Below are positions 1 through 9,035 of a stretch of 64,000 bases of DNA, one piece after another. Source of the stretch: Gammaproteobacteria bacterium (GTDB lineage Bacteria; Pseudomonadota; Gammaproteobacteria; JABDBA01); NCBI GenBank assembly GCA_013288885.1, contig JABDBA010000006.1, positions 1 through 64,000 of the forward strand, written 5' to 3'. The position numbers and the translations under genes are program-made. The notes below the pieces were generated by a model, which had not been told where the DNA came from, did no database searches, and saw only the letters and a program-made list of their open reading frames with translations. Position 1 is the stretch's first letter; the number at the start of each line of letters is the position of its first letter.

Positions 1-558
1 GGCCGTACTCCTGCTGGCAGCATTGTGTCGGCTCCTGGTGGTGGCGGCGCTCCTGCTGGTGGCGGCCGTAGTCGTTCGGGTAGTGTTGTGTCGATTGATG
101 GTAGTGTAATCTCGGGCCCTGCTGGTAGTGTTGTATCAGATTTATCGGGCGTTCTTCGTCCAGGCCGCATCCCCGTATCTCCTCCAGGAAGTGTAATATC
201 GGATGCCCCTTCTGCAGGAGGCGCAGCTGGAGCTGGAGCAGGAAGCCTAATATCAAGCGTACATGGTGATGTGAAAAGGCCAGATGATGCTTCCTCAGTA
301 ATTCATCTAGAAGAACAAGAACCTAGCGCACCAGAAGATAATAGATCACAGGTAAGCAATCAGCCACGCGACGTAGCAAATATGGATGATTTTAACGGCG
401 AACAAGATCATCCGGATTATGCAAACGACAATGGTTCAGAAGTATCATCAAATCCAGATAGCAAACGAGAGCAAAAACCAGACAAGGAAGATGGTAACCC
501 AGATGATAATGGTTCGGTTGTGTCAGATGAATCCGCACGTCGTCCTGGCCACAGATAA
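1..558 (+). CDS. C-terminal part of a Gly/Ser repeat protein (5' end outside window)
   Basis: The reading frame is open from base 1, so this is the 3' part of a longer gene. A GTG at 25 is available, but nothing suggests it is the true start. The visible ~185 residues are low complexity. A motif of the type G-S-[VI]-[VI]-S (GSVVS, GSVIS, GSIVS, GSLIS) recurs about eight times between Gly/Pro/Ala-rich linkers, then a hydrophilic Asp/Asn/Glu-rich tail ends in SVVSDESARRPGHR. No known domain is visible. Similar Ser/Pro-rich tails end the large unknown proteins at 39.2 kb and 51.1 kb. A surface or secreted (effector-like) protein is an inference only. A hairpin terminator follows at 586. Confidence 0.7.
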   Translation, partial: GRTPAGSIVSAPGGGGAPAGGGRSRSGSVVSIDGSVISGPAGSVVSDLSGVLRPGRIPVSPPGSVISDAPSAGGAAGAGAGSLISSVHGDVKRPDDASSVIHLEEQEPSAPEDNRSQVSNQPRDVANMDDFNGEQDHPDYANDNGSEVSSNPDSKREQKPDKEDGNPDDNGSVVSDESARRPGHR

Positions 559-585
559 ATCCCCCCGTCCAATCCCTCACCCTAA

Positions 586-606
586 CCCTCTCCCAGGGGG
601 AGAGGG
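586..606. terminator. Hairpin of the CCCTCACCC repeat family, bidirectional terminator
   Basis: CCCTCTCCC (586-594) pairs perfectly with GGGAGAGGG (598-606) around a 3-nt loop. It lies between the convergent genes ending at 558 (+) and 652 (-). The same CCCTCACCC(TAA)CCCTCTCCCAG unit recurs at 43750 and 58005, so it is also a dispersed repeat. Confidence 0.6.
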
Positions 607-651
607 GATGGGAAATATAAGCTTCTCTAAAAGGGGATCGGAAAAGTAAAC

Positions 652-1206
652 CTAAGTCGGGCGGGAGGTATCTTCTTCAGGTGCGAGGTTAGATTTAGTG
701 TGGGTTTTCATGTATTCACGTAATTTTTGCACGCGTTGGCGCGTCATGTAGTCAACTTCACTGGCTTCAAAATTGGTGACTTCGATACCGCGTTCTAGGC
801 ATTCGATCCAGGCAGCGCGTTGAGCAATGGGGTGACCTAAAAAAGCCACTTTAATTGCGCCGCGTTTAGCGACAATCGCAATCATTTCTTTTGCTGCATC
901 AATCAATTTGCCGGTGCAATAATTGCCGTAATCATCACCCGGCGAACTACTGAGATAATAGCCATAATCAGCGATAATGCGGCCATTATTGAGTGGGATA
1001 ATCTTCGCACCGCCGCCCCCTTCACCGCCTTCGTCTTCTACATAGGGTTCAAGTTGATATACCTGAAACGATGCCCACAATAGCAGCAAATAATAAACGT
1101 ATTCTTCAATAGTTTCATTGAGGGGCGCAGGTTTAAGCAAATCAGCCAGGTCGGTTAACGCCGCGTCAAGCGAGTAATTTGCCGGATTAAGATTAGTATC
1201 TGCCAT
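652..1206 (-). CDS. Conserved-looking unknown protein downstream of dotA
   Basis: A 184-residue soluble protein, 33 bp downstream of dotA on the same strand and so probably the last gene of an icmV-dotA-orf operon. No signal peptide or convincing membrane segment is visible. The second half, from KVAFLGHPIAQRAAWIECLE to the end, reads like the small alpha/beta module (LPD7-like) seen in relaxase/TraI-type conjugation proteins. That resemblance is from memory and weak. A stretch of acidic and glycine residues (EDEGGEGGGG) sits near residue 60. Its position suggests a Dot/Icm-related role, but none is demonstrated. It is too acidic and short to be any core Dot/Icm protein I recognise. Confidence 0.7.
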   Translation of the reverse strand: MADTNLNPANYSLDAALTDLADLLKPAPLNETIEEYVYYLLLLWASFQVYQLEPYVEDEGGEGGGGAKIIPLNNGRIIADYGYYLSSSPGDDYGNYCTGKLIDAAKEMIAIVAKRGAIKVAFLGHPIAQRAAWIECLERGIEVTNFEASEVDYMTRQRVQKLREYMKTHTKSNLAPEEDTSRPT

Positions 1207-1239
1207 GATGCTCCCTATAAATGATGATGGCTGTATTTA

Positions 1240-4032
1240 TCATGACCCACCTGGAGTGGGAGTGCCACCGCTCGCGCCACTGCCTTTACCACCGCCGCTT
1301 GCGCCACCACTGCCTTTACCACCGCCGCCGCCACCTTTACCGCCGCTTTCAGCACCGCCGCCGCCACCACCGCCGCCGCCAGCTGGTTTTTGATCTCCAC
1401 CGGATGAACCGGCCGACGCGCCAGCCTCACTTGACGCGCTACTTGCTGCTTTCCCTACACCTTGACCCATCTCACCCGTTGCTCCACCCCCTTTAGTTTC
1501 ACTCTGGCCACCCAAGGTAGATAAAGCTTGTTGGCCTGCCGAAGCACCCGAACTGGCGATTTGAGCGACTTGTTGGCCATGAGATGCTTCACCAAATTCT
1601 TCAGGGCCACCGCCGATCCAACGCATTACTTTATTCGGTATTTCATGGATTAATGCAAAACAACGGTTCATCACCGTAAGTACGATACCCACATAAATGA
1701 CGGTGAGCACAACCATCGAAAGCAATTGCATAAAATCGTGTTCTTCATGCGGAACTACATTAGTATAACCTTGGTTGAGTAACCATAAAGCAACATGCGA
1801 TAAAATAGCTGCAAAAATAAAACCAAAGATAATTAAGGTTGGGCGTAAAAATACATTCGCTAAAATCAAAATAGCATGTTGGGCCTGACCGAAAACATCA
1901 TGGCCTTCGGGGTTAACAATACCTAATGCTACGATCGGTGACGCTATCATCGCCTCTATCACGGCGGCAAACCAACCGATACTGGCGAACAAAAACAAAA
2001 TAAATGGAATTAATGGCACGTAATAAGCCATGGTTGCACCAGCCACTAGCATCGCCATAAATATGGCAATCATCATCGGTAAAAACCACATCATGGCAGT
2101 TGCATAGGCCATTCCTAATGGGTTCACGCACAAACTGATCGACATGATTGCTGAAGTCAAAAATACTAAAATGGTGCCGCTTAACCAAATAGCTTCTACC
2201 CAATTAACAATCGTGTTACCTAAATCAGCAATAGCTAACAGCGGCTCAACGCCAGGTGAGGTCAAAGCATTTACGTGATTAACCACATCAAGAAAGCCGC
2301 CTAAAATAATCGCCATTAATGGAGCAATAGGGCCTAACATTGTAATAGCACCGATGAATAACGGCCCTAGAGCAAATATGCCGATAGCCACCTTGAGGCC
2401 AAGCGTTCCCACTGCTGATTGACCCGAATTGCCGGTGTTGGTCTGTGGAATATTTTGTGTGTTCCAGCAAACAAAGTCATTAATGTTCGTATTCTGCGCC
2501 GCATTTGAACTCGAAGAAGTATCACCATTGCAAATCACCGAGCCAGCTTGTAAATAAGTATTTAAAGCAGAATAATCTTTCACACACAGCGCACCGCCTG
2601 TGCCCGGGCAACCTGAAAAATTGCCCGTGTAATTAGTGCTAGGAACTGAATTTTCTACGGCAGACGTCTGTTTATTTAAGCTCACTAAATCGTAATAATA
2701 ACTACCGGCTAAGATCCAACCGGTGGCTTCGTTGGCAGTCAGCAGATTGATGGCAGCTTGGTTTGCACCGTTGGCGACGGTGTATAAATAAGGCAGCATA
2801 ATCGCCATATAATCGACGGCTGCGCCCGCAACGTCTGTTCGTCCACTCAATTGCTGCTGCATTGAGGGTAGGTTGCTACCACCGGTAGGAGATATCAAAT
2901 TATTGGGGGGTACAATAATATTAGCAACCGCTTGCGCTAAGGGTTGTGTATCTAAAACAATCTGCTGCACGGCAATGCTACGGCTATCGGAACCACCACC
3001 CACTTGACCGCCACTAACATTTGTTCCCGCGCCTATACTAGAGGGGTTGTTAATTTGGCCAAATGGGCTTGTTGGACTCGGCGCACCACCGGCCAACCCC
3101 CCATTCTGGTCAAACGCCAAATCCCAACTCGCATTACCACAAACGCCTGCATAATTGGTTCCCGAAGTTCCATTGCTATTCATGGCTACAGCCGTTGCAC
3201 CAGGAAATTGCACTTGCCCGTTACAATCACACAGCATGGCTTTAGGGCAACCGGGTGCACTTGGGTTTTCGGTACAGGTAGGGTTGGTACAAACACTTTG
3301 GGCACAGATATTCGGTGGAGCTAAACCACTTTGCACACCGGTTACAACGACACTGCCGGTAAAATCAGGATACGTGATGATGTTAGTAGGGTTATCTTGC
3401 GCATGATTGGTCAGCGAATTATAGATACCATACATACACACTTGTGATTTAAAAATATTCGCTGCCACCGGGTTTATTAGCTGGCTACCAGAATTTAAAC
3501 CTAAACTAGCGGGGTTTGATGCTTGTATGATAGTGCCGCCTCGCGCTAAGTAAGTCAGTGCGGCATCCCAAACAGTATCGGCTGCGCCTACGCCTTGCAC
3601 GACTACCCACATTACAAAGATTTGAATAAATGAATAGCCCGACGCTTTAGGGGCCATTAATGCGAAGCCTGCAACAGTGCGGATCGGGATCCACACTGAA
3701 GACCACTTTTCACCTAATACCGAGCCTTGTTGCGCTGTATTGAGGGTAGAAACAATCAAGGTGTACATCACCACGATCGCACCCATCGTTAAAACTGCGG
3801 AATTGAAAACACCAAACATGGTGCCTAAAATCTGGCTGCCAGAGCCGTGCAATACACCGTCTACCACACCAAAAATATCGCCTAAATAGCCGATAGAAAG
3901 ATCAGTGGCCGGTGGATTAAAAAGCGAAGGAGCGGTGGAGGGTGCTGCCCCCACAGCCGTAGGGCCGGTAGAAGCGGCAAACACCAAACGTGGCAATAGT
4001 GATAATAAAAACAATATTATATAGCGCAACAT
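1240..4032 (-). CDS. dotA: DotA, polytopic inner-membrane Dot/Icm secretion protein
   Basis: DotA is a large polytopic inner-membrane protein of the Dot/Icm type IVB secretion system, which exports effectors into host cells. The 930-residue product starts with a signal-peptide-like segment (MLRYIILFLLSLLPRLVFA). Membrane helices follow near residues 75-100 and 130-155, then a large Cys-containing periplasmic region (about 190-520), then a cluster of helices (about 545-790). This is the DotA layout. The last ~110 residues are extreme Gly/Ser/Ala low complexity with runs of 6-9 glycines, an unusual tail. Its start overlaps the icmV stop (TAATG). The dotA-icmV adjacency matches Legionella and Coxiella. 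Confidence 0.93.
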   Translation of the reverse strand: MLRYIILFLLSLLPRLVFAASTGPTAVGAAPSTAPSLFNPPATDLSIGYLGDIFGVVDGVLHGSGSQILGTMFGVFNSAVLTMGAIVVMYTLIVSTLNTAQQGSVLGEKWSSVWIPIRTVAGFALMAPKASGYSFIQIFVMWVVVQGVGAADTVWDAALTYLARGGTIIQASNPASLGLNSGSQLINPVAANIFKSQVCMYGIYNSLTNHAQDNPTNIITYPDFTGSVVVTGVQSGLAPPNICAQSVCTNPTCTENPSAPGCPKAMLCDCNGQVQFPGATAVAMNSNGTSGTNYAGVCGNASWDLAFDQNGGLAGGAPSPTSPFGQINNPSSIGAGTNVSGGQVGGGSDSRSIAVQQIVLDTQPLAQAVANIIVPPNNLISPTGGSNLPSMQQQLSGRTDVAGAAVDYMAIMLPYLYTVANGANQAAINLLTANEATGWILAGSYYYDLVSLNKQTSAVENSVPSTNYTGNFSGCPGTGGALCVKDYSALNTYLQAGSVICNGDTSSSSNAAQNTNINDFVCWNTQNIPQTNTGNSGQSAVGTLGLKVAIGIFALGPLFIGAITMLGPIAPLMAIILGGFLDVVNHVNALTSPGVEPLLAIADLGNTIVNWVEAIWLSGTILVFLTSAIMSISLCVNPLGMAYATAMMWFLPMMIAIFMAMLVAGATMAYYVPLIPFILFLFASIGWFAAVIEAMIASPIVALGIVNPEGHDVFGQAQHAILILANVFLRPTLIIFGFIFAAILSHVALWLLNQGYTNVVPHEEHDFMQLLSMVVLTVIYVGIVLTVMNRCFALIHEIPNKVMRWIGGGPEEFGEASHGQQVAQIASSGASAGQQALSTLGGQSETKGGGATGEMGQGVGKAASSASSEAGASAGSSGGDQKPAGGGGGGGGGAESGGKGGGGGGKGSGGASGGGKGSGASGGTPTPGGS

Positions 4033-4478
4033 TATTTTTTACCCAAAAAGCCGGAGTTTAACCATTCCTTAAATGTACAACCCAACTTGCGCTCCCGCAA
4101 TTGGAACAACCAAAAATTATAGCGAAATGCTTGCACCACAGCGACCAAGCTAATGGCGAAACCAGCAATAGCCCCATGTATTGAACGCATCCAAATAAGA
4201 TAAAAAGTATAAGCGAACAACAAGACCGCAATGCCAATATAAATAACCATTAACCGCGTAAATTCTTTGTGGCGCTGGGCAATATCCGTGTCGGTTAAAC
4301 CGAGCCGCTTTAAAGCTTGTTCATAAGTTTCGTCGATGGTGGCTTGTTGCGGAACGAACATGTCTTTCATCGGGCCAAAAATGCCTTTAGACATTTCTAC
4401 AAATTGCTTATAGCCCGTCCACGTCGGCACATCTACGAATGGCTTAACAGCGCCTTTGACAACCTGTCTTACTTTCAT
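4032..4478 (-). CDS. icmV: IcmV, Dot/Icm inner-membrane component
   Basis: A 148-residue protein beginning MKVRQVVKGAVKPFVDVPTW, with two central hydrophobic helices (about residues 80-100 and 104-122). It matches the small IcmV family in length and layout. It lies upstream of dotA with a one-base TAATG overlap, so the two are translationally coupled. It faces icmW across about 130 bp, the order known for Legionella region I and Coxiella. An AGGGG element precedes the ATG at 4478. Confidence 0.9.
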   Translation of the reverse strand: MKVRQVVKGAVKPFVDVPTWTGYKQFVEMSKGIFGPMKDMFVPQQATIDETYEQALKRLGLTDTDIAQRHKEFTRLMVIYIGIAVLLFAYTFYLIWMRSIHGAIAGFAISLVAVVQAFRYNFWLFQLRERKLGCTFKEWLNSGFLGKK

Positions 4479-4538
4479 GATGGCTAGCCCCTATTCGCTG
4501 TATCATTAATACCATTTTTTACTAGAGTACAAAAAAAA

Positions 4539-4567
4539 TTGAATATGATCTATAATCAATCTATATT
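4539..4567 (+). promoter_or_regulatory. Candidate sigma70 promoter for icmW
   Basis: TTGAAT (4539-4544), a 17-bp spacer, then TATATT (4562-4567) lie 42 bp before the icmW ATG in the icmV/icmW divergent region. I saw no clear PmrA-type (TTAA-N7-TTAA) or CpxR-type tandem site of the kind known to control dot/icm genes in relatives. Motif inspection only. Confidence 0.45.
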
Positions 4568-4608
4568 TTCCTATTATAGCACTACTTTTAACTTTCGCTT
4601 GGAATCTT

Positions 4609-5070
4609 ATGCCTGATTTTAGTTTGCAAGCCGTACATGCCTTCTGGAAGCAATATGAAGACCCGATGATATACCGGGTCGTTACGTTTATGGAAAGTGT
4701 GGAAGAATGGACGCTCGACGGCAGCGGTGACCTCGAAGAGGCCATTAACGAACTCGGTACACAGTTGGAGGATATTTCTAAAGTCAGTTTGGATGACTTA
4801 GCACAACATGATTTGTTTATCCATCTCGCTAATAATATTAAAACCGGCCGCGCGTTACGCTTGTTGCAAGTGTTAGATAAAGCACACCCGGGCGCGGCTT
4901 CTAAATTATTGATGCACGCAGAAGAAACCAGCCAAAGACCGGATGATGCGCCGGGATTATTTTTGCGTAGAAATATTGTATTTGAACGATTAAGATTGCT
5001 CGGTCGCGTTTTTGCTCAAGCGCGTTTTGCTCTTATTTTAAAAGCATTGGAAGGTGATGATCATGCGTAA
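4609..5070 (+). CDS. icmW: IcmW, Dot/Icm effector-chaperone component
   Basis: IcmW is a small acidic cytosolic adaptor that pairs with IcmS and delivers a subset of effectors to the Dot/Icm coupling complex. The 153-residue product (MPDFSLQAVHAFWKQYEDPM...) has the family length (about 151 in Legionella) and its conserved N-terminal half. It has no signal peptide or membrane segment. GGAA lies 4 bases upstream of the ATG, a weak and close ribosome site. The gene runs into the next coding sequence with an 8-base overlap, giving an icmW-orf-icmX transcript. No icmS is in the window. Confidence 0.93.
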   Translation: MPDFSLQAVHAFWKQYEDPMIYRVVTFMESVEEWTLDGSGDLEEAINELGTQLEDISKVSLDDLAQHDLFIHLANNIKTGRALRLLQVLDKAHPGAASKLLMHAEETSQRPDDAPGLFLRRNIVFERLRLLGRVFAQARFALILKALEGDDHA

Positions 5071-5518
5071 AATACCGTTAACTTCACTGCTATTAGGGTT
5101 TATAATCACACCGTGTTTTGCCGATGGCAATGCGAATGCTATTACGCAATATTTGAATAATTCCGCGCAACAATTTTCATCGAGCATGGCGCAAGATCTG
5201 CAACAAAAACAAGCGCAATTTGAGCAAGCTGAACAAGCACAAAAACAACAAGAGCAACAACAATTTCAACAACAGCAAGCAGCGCAACAAGCACAAACAA
5301 ATGCCACAAACAACAACCCAGTCAGCGCACCGTTGACGCCAGCCCCTGCACCACAAGCAGCGCCTGCGCCAACAAACCCATGGACTAAATCTAACCCGTG
5401 GGCCAATCAGCCTAACCCTTGGAAACCACAAACAACGCCTGCTCCCAGTAATTCGCCCAGTAATTCAGGTAACGCGCAACCCGCTACACCTAATATCTTT
5501 TTACCACCTTCAAAATAA
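5063..5518 (+). CDS. Exported Gln/Pro/Asn-rich low-complexity protein between icmW and icmX
   Basis: I chose ATG 5063 because GGAAGG lies 8 bases upstream. ATGs at 5054 and 5057 are too close to that site. The product (151 aa) begins with a signal peptide (MRKIPLTSLLLGFIITPCFA). A Gln/Ala-rich helical or coiled-coil stretch follows (about residues 25-80, with QQKQAQFEQAEQAQKQQEQ), then an Asn/Pro/Trp repeat region with NPW units (TNPW, SNPW, PNPW). It overlaps icmW by 8 bases and ends 16 bp before icmX, so it is almost certainly cotranscribed with Dot/Icm genes. I do not recognise it as a named Dot/Icm subunit. A periplasmic accessory of the secretion machine is an inference from position and signal peptide. 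Confidence 0.75.
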   Translation: MRKIPLTSLLLGFIITPCFADGNANAITQYLNNSAQQFSSSMAQDLQQKQAQFEQAEQAQKQQEQQQFQQQQAAQQAQTNATNNNPVSAPLTPAPAPQAAPAPTNPWTKSNPWANQPNPWKPQTTPAPSNSPSNSGNAQPATPNIFLPPSK

Positions 5519-5534
5519 TCAGGGAAATAATTTT

Positions 5535-6794
5535 ATGAACATCAAACTGACAAATGCTTCGTTATTACGAGTTGCCCTTTTTGCTGCCATCAGCGGCTTA
5601 GGAACTATGAGTGTTGTCAACGCAGCCAGCAGCCCGCTTATTAGCAGCACCACGCCTGATACCACATCAGGTAGCGCTAATTATGCGGCTTGCCAAGCTA
5701 CAACCACTTCAACTCCCTCAAATTTTAATTCGCAAAACGTAATCGCTGGTTACACACCACCTGAATGGTGTACGGAACTTTACCAAGCTATTTATAATCT
5801 TGGTGGAACGATGGCAGGCAATATTCTTTTTGGCCAATATTATTTGGGGCCTACGCCACCACCGCCTGCTTCTTCAGGCACAACATCGTCAACTTCTTCA
5901 TCGTCATCTACTGCTTCAGCAACGCCACCACCGAGTTATCTTATTTATGCTAATCCGCAAGCTACCGTTACGGCTGCAGCACAACCTGCCACTTTACAAG
6001 GTGTTATCACGACTCTTACCACTGCAGATCCTGCCACTGCAGCGGTGGCCTTCCAAACTGCGGTGCAAGCACCTCTGACCGCAGTGGCAAATAGTGCTCA
6101 GGCTGCTGCAAACCAAGCCAGCATGAACTTTGATATCAACAGCTTACTTGGGCCGTTGCAATACGTTAGCCCACCAGGGCCACCTGCCGCTAAAAGTACG
6201 ACTCCCACCCTCACCGGCGATCAAGCAGCGGCATATAACTTTATTACTGCAGTATCGGGGTTAAATTCCCCTTATCCTGTGATAAATCTTTCTTCATATA
6301 CTCCCGCTCAGATCTCGAATGCACTCACTACACCAGCAGGAAATTTTGCTGCTTACGTCGGAATGTTGCAAACCTATACTGCCCAAGTAGCCGTTGGTTT
6401 AGGAAACTTATATCGTTATTATCAAGAACGTATACCCTCAGTACCTGTGAGTGGATCTAGCTCACAAATAGTCCTTCCTAGTGATGTGCAAAGCTTACCG
6501 GGTTTGCCTCAAAACGCTACTAATGCCAGCCCTCTACTCGTTAAACAATATGAAGCGACTTGGCGCTTGACTGATCCGGGTTGGTATCCTCAGATGCAAT
6601 CTGCTTCACCCGCACAAGTAGAACGACAAATGGTACTGTTATTAGCCGAAATGCGCGCCGCCATGTTTGAACAAACAGAAGAAATTAAACGCTTAAATGC
6701 CACGATGTCTGTGTTAGTATTGCAGAACGCTAACAATAGTCGAATATTTATAACAACCGCTGCATCTAAAGCGAAAGCAGATTTTAGTAACTAA
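5535..6794 (+). CDS. icmX: IcmX, periplasmic Dot/Icm protein
   Basis: IcmX is a periplasmic/exported protein required for Dot/Icm function. The 419-residue product has an N-terminal signal peptide ([20 protein letters not shown]...VNA). The region [21 protein letters not shown] (about residues 75-95) reads like the conserved IcmX segment. A Pro/Ser/Thr-rich stretch (about residues 107-135) is likely disordered. The C-terminal third has a helical part ([19 protein letters not shown]). It is somewhat shorter than the ~466-residue Legionella protein. It follows icmW and the Q-rich gene, the expected position, and ends 8 bp before dxs. Confidence 0.88.
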   Translation: MNIKLTNASLLRVALFAAISGLGTMSVVNAASSPLISSTTPDTTSGSANYAACQATTTSTPSNFNSQNVIAGYTPPEWCTELYQAIYNLGGTMAGNILFGQYYLGPTPPPPASSGTTSSTSSSSSTASATPPPSYLIYANPQATVTAAAQPATLQGVITTLTTADPATAAVAFQTAVQAPLTAVANSAQAAANQASMNFDINSLLGPLQYVSPPGPPAAKSTTPTLTGDQAAAYNFITAVSGLNSPYPVINLSSYTPAQISNALTTPAGNFAAYVGMLQTYTAQVAVGLGNLYRYYQERIPSVPVSGSSSQIVLPSDVQSLPGLPQNATNASPLLVKQYEATWRLTDPGWYPQMQSASPAQVERQMVLLLAEMRAAMFEQTEEIKRLNATMSVLVLQNANNSRIFITTAASKAKADFSN

Positions 6795-6802
6795 AGATTA
6801 TT

Positions 6803-8677
6803 ATGAATTCATTCCCGCTACTCTCTCGCATTGCAACACCGGTGCAACTCCGGCAATTGCAAGAACACGAATTAACGCAACTCGCACAAGAGTTGCGGGA
6901 ATTTTTGTTGCAATCGCTTGATCAATGCGGCGGCCATTTAGCCGCTGGTTTAGGCACGGTCGAATTAACTATTGCTTTGCATTATGTTTTTAACACGCCG
7001 GATGATCGTTTAGTGTGGGACGTGGGGCATCAAGCTTACCCGCATAAAATTCTCACCGGGCGCCGCGATCAAATTCACACCATTCGTCAAACAGGTGGTT
7101 TAGCACCATTCAATAGTCGCGCAGAAAGTATTTATGATGCGTTTGGTGTCGGCCATTCCAGCACTTCGATCAGCGCTGCATTAGGTATGGCGATTGCTGC
7201 TGCACAAACGCAAAGTGCACGCAAATCCATTGCGATTATTGGTGATGGTGCGATGACCGCAGGTATGGCGTTTGAAGCGTTGAATCATGCCGGTGATATT
7301 GATGCGAATTTATTAGTGATTTTAAACGATAATGATATGTCGATTTCAAATAACGTAGGCGCACTCTCGAATTATTTCGCCAAAGTGATGTCAGGCCGAT
7401 TTTATTCCACCATGCGCGAAGGCGGTAAAAAAGCCTTAAGCATCGTGCCTGCAGTGCAAGAATTTGCACGCAAAACTGAAGAACATTTAAAAGGCATGTT
7501 TGTGCCTGGCACTTTATTTGAAGAATTAGGTTTTAATTATATTGGCCCTATCGATGGCCATGATCTCCCCACATTATTAAGCACTTTAGGTAATTTGCGT
7601 TTGTTAAATGGCCCACAATTTTTGCACGTAGTCACCAAAAAAGGTAAAGGTTTTGCCTGCGCGGAATCTGATCCCATTGGTTATCATGCCGTAACGCCAG
7701 GGTTTTTAAATAATAGCGCTGTTGCTAAAAACACTGCTAAAAAAGCGCCCACCTACTCTGAAATTTTTGGTGATTGGATCTGCGAAATGGCAGCACTGGA
7801 TGAACGCTTAGTTGGTTTAACACCGGCAATGCGCGAAGGCTCAGGTTTAGTAAAATTTTCACAAATGTTTCCTACCCGTTATTTTGATGTAGGCATTGCC
7901 GAGCAACATTGCGTTACACTCGCAGCAGGGCTGGCCTGTGAAGGTTTAAAACCGGTGGTAGCAATCTATTCTACTTTTTTACAACGCGCTTATGATCAAT
8001 TAATTCACGATGTCGCCATTCAAAATTTACCGGTATTATTTGCCATTGATCGTGCAGGCATTGTCGGTGGCGATGGTGTAACTCATATGGGGAGTTTTGA
8101 TCTTTCTTATTTGCGTTGTATTCCTAATCTCGTGGTGATGACACCCAGTGATGAAGAAGAATGCCGACAAATGCTGTATAGCGGTTTTTTACACAACGGC
8201 CCATGTGCCGTGCGTTATCCGCGCGGTGTAGGCCCAGGCGTTAAAATTAATGCCACGATGCAGACGATCCCTTTTGGTAAAGGCGAAATACGCCATAACG
8301 GAAAAGACATTGCTATTTTAGCGTTTGGATCGATGTTGGCTCCCGCTTTAAATGCTGCTGCTGAACTGAATGCAACCGTAGTAAATATGCGTTTTGTTAA
8401 ACCCTTAGACACTGAATTATTGACTCAAATAGCCAGCACCCATTCGTTATTAATCACGGTTGAAGAAAATGCAGTATTAGGTGGTGCAGGCAGCGCTGTA
8501 AGCGAATATTTGAATGCTGCCAATATTAGCTGCCCGCTGTTGCAATTGGGGCTGCCCGATCAGTTTATCGAACACGGCAACCCCAAAGAATTGCTGGCCA
8601 AATACGGCTTAGATGCGGCCGGGATTGTAGCGGCTATTAAGGAACGTGCAAAAACGACTTCCTGTTCCCCCCTTTGA
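6803..8677 (+). CDS. dxs: 1-deoxy-D-xylulose-5-phosphate synthase
   Basis: Dxs condenses pyruvate and glyceraldehyde 3-phosphate to DXP, the first step of the MEP isoprenoid pathway and a source of thiamine and pyridoxal precursors. The 624-residue product has the usual length, the thiamine-diphosphate motif [18 protein letters not shown] (about residues 148-165), and the transketolase pyrimidine-binding segment with [16 protein letters not shown] (about 369-384). It starts 8 bp after icmX and may share its transcript. The last codons (SCSPL and the TGA) are encoded by the left arm of the C6TTT repeat at 8667, so the native C-terminus appears replaced by repeat sequence. No functional loss is expected, because the change is at the extreme end. 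Confidence 0.97.
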   Translation: MNSFPLLSRIATPVQLRQLQEHELTQLAQELREFLLQSLDQCGGHLAAGLGTVELTIALHYVFNTPDDRLVWDVGHQAYPHKILTGRRDQIHTIRQTGGLAPFNSRAESIYDAFGVGHSSTSISAALGMAIAAAQTQSARKSIAIIGDGAMTAGMAFEALNHAGDIDANLLVILNDNDMSISNNVGALSNYFAKVMSGRFYSTMREGGKKALSIVPAVQEFARKTEEHLKGMFVPGTLFEELGFNYIGPIDGHDLPTLLSTLGNLRLLNGPQFLHVVTKKGKGFACAESDPIGYHAVTPGFLNNSAVAKNTAKKAPTYSEIFGDWICEMAALDERLVGLTPAMREGSGLVKFSQMFPTRYFDVGIAEQHCVTLAAGLACEGLKPVVAIYSTFLQRAYDQLIHDVAIQNLPVLFAIDRAGIVGGDGVTHMGSFDLSYLRCIPNLVVMTPSDEEECRQMLYSGFLHNGPCAVRYPRGVGPGVKINATMQTIPFGKGEIRHNGKDIAILAFGSMLAPALNAAAELNATVVNMRFVKPLDTELLTQIASTHSLLITVEENAVLGGAGSAVSEYLNAANISCPLLQLGLPDQFIEHGNPKELLAKYGLDAAGIVAAIKERAKTTSCSPL

Positions 8678-8687
8678 AAAAGGGGGG
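8667..8687. repeat. CCCCCCTTT hairpin repeat overlapping the dxs stop; likely terminator
   Basis: CCCCCCTTT (8667-8675) and AAAGGGGGG (8679-8687) form a perfect 9-bp stem, followed by a T/G-rich stretch (TTAGGGGGGATTT). This unit is a widespread dispersed repeat type in bacteria. Here it supplies the dxs stop codon and lies between dxs (+) and the leftward lipoprotein gene, so it can end transcription from both sides. Confidence 0.6.
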
Positions 8688-8719
8688 TTAGGGGGGATTT
8701 AAAGAAAGCTGCACGATCT

Positions 8720-8932
8720 CTAACGCGAATTATCTATCGAATTACCCACCCTATTGCCAATATACGCGCCACCTAAGACGCCCCCTATGGTTCCTATGGT
8801 GCTGCCGCCAGTCAAAGCGCTGCCTGCATAACCCCCGGCCACACCGCCGCCGACTGTTCCTATATCTGTGGCTGTACAGCCTACTGATAGGATAAGTGCT
8901 ATTGCCATAGCCAAGCTTATGATAATTTTCAT
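8720..8932 (-). CDS. Small glycine-zipper lipoprotein
   Basis: The ATG at 8932 has a strong AAGGAG upstream. The longer in-frame version to 8986 would put an implausible charged segment before the signal. The 70-residue product is a lipoprotein signal (MKIIISLAMAIALILSVGC, lipobox LSVGC) followed by glycine-zipper repeats (GGGVAGGYAGSAL, GGVLGGAYIGNRVG). This is the architecture of small outer-membrane osmotic-stress (OsmB-like) or SlyB/17-kDa-type proteins. It is monocistronic and divergent from secA. Family membership beyond glycine-zipper lipoprotein is not resolved. Confidence 0.8.
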   Translation of the reverse strand: MKIIISLAMAIALILSVGCTATDIGTVGGGVAGGYAGSALTGGSTIGTIGGVLGGAYIGNRVGNSIDNSR

Positions 8933-9035
8933 GGCTCTTCTCCTTGAAAAGAAACGAATAATCCCAATATTTATTATAGACCCCACACCCTATTTTTAGT
9001 AAAGTTGCGTAATTCTTTTTTTCAGGGAACCCCCC

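Noticed and set aside
1205..1496. Proline-rich and His/Arg-rich plus-strand frames
   Set aside because: They are the antisense reading of the glycine-rich dotA tail; composition follows from the GGN codons on the other strand and there is no ribosome site.
4479..4608. PmrA or CpxR binding sites known to control dot/icm genes
   Set aside because: No convincing tandem TTAA or GTAAA pair with correct spacing is visible; only a sigma70-like promoter is reported.
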